From Acetobacter oryzifermentans (GTDB lineage Bacteria > Pseudomonadota > Alphaproteobacteria > Acetobacterales > Acetobacteraceae): DNA of 64,000 bases. Where the stretch lies: NCBI RefSeq assembly GCF_001628715.1, contig NZ_CP011120.1, positions 1,426,001-1,490,000 on the forward strand, given 5' to 3'. Positions 62,344 to 64,000 of the stretch are shown here, piece after piece. Positions within the stretch are counted from its first letter, which is position 1. Each line of letters opens with the position of its first letter. A program made the position numbers and the translations under genes. The notes beneath the pieces are model-generated. The model had not been told where the DNA came from. It worked only from the letters and a program-made list of their open reading frames with translations, and did not search any database.

Positions 62344-62991
62344 ATGTGTAATCTCTATTCCATGACATCCAACCCACAGGCCATTCGCAAGGTTGCAAAG
62401 GTGGCGGTAGATCTCACGGGCAATCTTCAGCCTTTGCCAGATATTTACCCCAACACAATGGCGCCAATTGTGCGCAATACTGCGCAAGGGCGAGAATTGA
62501 TGATGGCACGTTGGGGTATGCCTACGCCTCCAAATTATCTTAAGGGGCATAAGGTGGACCGGGGTGTGACCAACATTCGTCACCCAGCCTCTCTGTGGTG
62601 GAAACGTTGGGAGCATGTAACGCATCGCTGTCTTGTGCCACTTACAGCTTTTTCTGAACCCACGCGCCTGCCAGATGGTAAATCACAACCCATATGGTTT
62701 GCTCGTAATGATGATGAGCCTTTGGCATTTTTTGCGGGTATCTGGTGCCAGTGGACATCCGTGCGCAAATTGGCGGACGGAGAAACAACGGATGACCTCT
62801 TTGGGTTTTTGACCACAGAAGCCAACCGAGAAGTTGGGGCAATCCATCCCAAGGCTATGCCAGTTATTCTCACACAGCCGGAAGAATTGGATATATGGAT
62901 GAATGCGCCAGCAGAAGAAGCCCTTCAACTGCAACGGCCCCTGCCGGATGGTGCGTTGAAGGTGATTGTTCCAACTCATGCCCTGAACTAA
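62344..62991 (+). CDS. yedK: SRAP/YedK-family DNA-protein crosslink protein (SOS response-associated)
   Basis: Shields abasic sites in single-stranded DNA by a covalent crosslink through its N-terminal cysteine. The 215-residue protein starts MCNLYSMTS, so Cys2 becomes the N-terminal residue after Met removal; this fixes the start at 62344 (GGAG eight bases upstream) rather than 62323. Other conserved positions are the asparagine/arginine region VTNIRHPASLW, the glutamate in LTAFSEPT and the histidine in AIHPKAMPVIL. It is 20 bases after the DUF72 gene and probably co-transcribed. Confidence 0.93.
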   Translation: MCNLYSMTSNPQAIRKVAKVAVDLTGNLQPLPDIYPNTMAPIVRNTAQGRELMMARWGMPTPPNYLKGHKVDRGVTNIRHPASLWWKRWEHVTHRCLVPLTAFSEPTRLPDGKSQPIWFARNDDEPLAFFAGIWCQWTSVRKLADGETTDDLFGFLTTEANREVGAIHPKAMPVILTQPEELDIWMNAPAEEALQLQRPLPDGALKVIVPTHALN

Positions 62992-63087
62992 TATCCCGTT
63001 CTTTATCAGGAAAACGCAGATATCTGGCGCAGTAGCGCATCAGAGGCATAGACAGTATGCCAAGTGGGCACTATTTTCCGCCAGCCA

Positions 63088-64000
63088 TGACTATTTCAGC
63101 CCGCCCCATCCAGATCGGCATTGATTTCGGTACGACCAATAGCGTCATCGTTATCGCACGTCCTGATCGTACCATCCAGACCATTTCATTCCCCACACCG
63201 GATGGTGGTTCCTCTGAAACCTGCCCCACACTTCTTGCTTTGTGGCAAGAAATGGAAGGTGGCAGGCGGCTGCTCCAACGTGCCGTAGGCGCTTATGCTG
63301 TTGAGGCGCATCTTGATGATCCGTCCGAAACGCGCCTTATCATGTCCATGAAGTCCTACCTGGCTCAATCCAGCTTCCGTGAGACACAGGTATTTAGCCA
63401 GCGCCTTTCGTTGGAAAATCTGATTGCCACTTTCCTGCGGGAATTGATGGCGCTTACAGATATTACCCCGGCAGAATGCCATGTTACGGTTGGGCGGCCG
63501 GTCCATTTTGTGGGCGAAAATGCAGATAATGCTTTGGGTGAAGCTCGGTTGCGGGCGGCATTTAAGCAAGCAGGGTTTGCCGATGTTAGCGTTATGATGG
63601 AGCCAGAAGCGGCTGGCTGGCGCTTTATGCAGCGGTTGGATCGGCCCGCAACAGTGCTTGTGGGAGACTTTGGCGGCGGCACGAGTGACTTTTCGATCAT
63701 GCGTTTTGACCCCGCCAGCAACCAACAGGCGCAACCTCTTGGCCATACAGGTGTGGGGTTGGCTGGGGATCAGTTTGATTTCCGTATTATTGATAATGTT
63801 GTGGCCCCTTACCTTGGACGTGACTGCACGTTCCGCATCATGGGGGGCGAGCCTCTTCCGGTGCCTATTGAGTGGTATCATTCTCTAGCACGCTGGCACC
63901 GTCTCTTTCTTATGCGCACACCGCGTATTCTTAACGAGATTGCAGATGTTGCCCGAACAGCTTCTGAACCGGAAAAGTTAAAAAGCCTGATCGAGCTTAT
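63088..64000 (+). CDS. Hsp70-family (YegD-like) protein, 3' end outside window
   Basis: The first 304 residues of an actin-fold ATPase. Phosphate 1 is IQIGIDFGTTNSVIVIARPD; phosphate 2 is VGDFGGGTSDFSIMRF near residue 190-205. Between them is TVGRPVHFVGENADNAL and the MMEPEAAGWRFMQRL turn typical of YegD rather than DnaK. The ATG at 63088 is the first in frame. The frame is open to the last base of the window, so no stop is seen; YegD proteins are about 450 residues. Confidence 0.9.

Noticed and set aside
1..64000. tRNA, rRNA, CRISPR arrays, prophage or insertion sequences
   Set aside because: No cloverleaf, repeat-spacer pattern, transposase motif or integrase motif was recognised on either strand.

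Overview
The window looks like chromosome of an alphaproteobacterium, most likely an acetic acid bacterium (Acetobacteraceae, Acetobacter-like). This is inferred from the moderate G+C, the tonB-exbB-exbD-exbD cluster, the stand-alone squalene-hopene cyclase, the NodT-type efflux genes and the very large cyclic glucan synthase. No rRNA, tRNA, CRISPR array or insertion sequence was seen. Genes are densely packed, many with overlapping stop/start codons.

Region 1 (1-23.8 kb) is a purine-degradation island. It holds an ABC permease (cut by the window edge), a 2-oxoglutarate/Fe(II) oxygenase behind a structured leader, an 8-oxoguanine-deaminase-type amidohydrolase and a TonB-dependent receptor. 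Next comes a plus-strand operon of allantoate amidohydrolase, ureidoglycine aminotransferase, HpxZ, HpxX and an AtzE/HpxY amidase. A minus-strand operon carries a flavin monooxygenase, PuuE allantoinase, UraD, UraH, an NCS2 permease, XdhA, XdhB and XdhC. A divergent LysR regulator, guanine deaminase and an HpxW-like gamma-glutamyltransferase-fold protein complete it. Together they encode nearly every step of guanine -> xanthine -> urate -> hydroxyisourate -> OHCU -> allantoin -> allantoate -> ureidoglycine -> oxalurate -> oxamate -> oxalate. The one missing classical enzyme is urate oxidase; the flavin monooxygenase heading the operon is the obvious candidate to replace it.

Region 2 (23.9-26.6 kb) is the TonB energy-coupling operon with two ExbD paralogues. 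Region 3 (26.6-35 kb) has a SelW-like thioredoxin-fold protein, then a yhiI-rbbA-yhhJ-type ABC export operon with its own outer-membrane channel and a Gly-rich membrane protein. Region 4 (35-44 kb) has squalene-hopene cyclase behind a TetR gene, a second TetR divergent from a secreted esterase, NhaA, a large-subunit catalase and ArfB.

Region 5 (44-56.8 kb) holds a small basic protein of unknown function, an 8.6-kb cyclic beta-1,2-glucan synthase gene, a secreted amidohydrolase, an acetyltransferase, a TPP riboswitch with thiD, and a small WYL-like protein. Region 6 (56.9-64 kb) is a metal/siderophore uptake set (DUF2946-like protein, TonB receptor, YddA-type ABC protein). It is followed by a DUF72 protein, a SRAP/YedK DNA-crosslink protein and the start of an Hsp70-like gene that runs off the window. 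Sites resembling FNR and EcfG recognition sequences precede the efflux operon, the catalase and the glucan-synthase genes.
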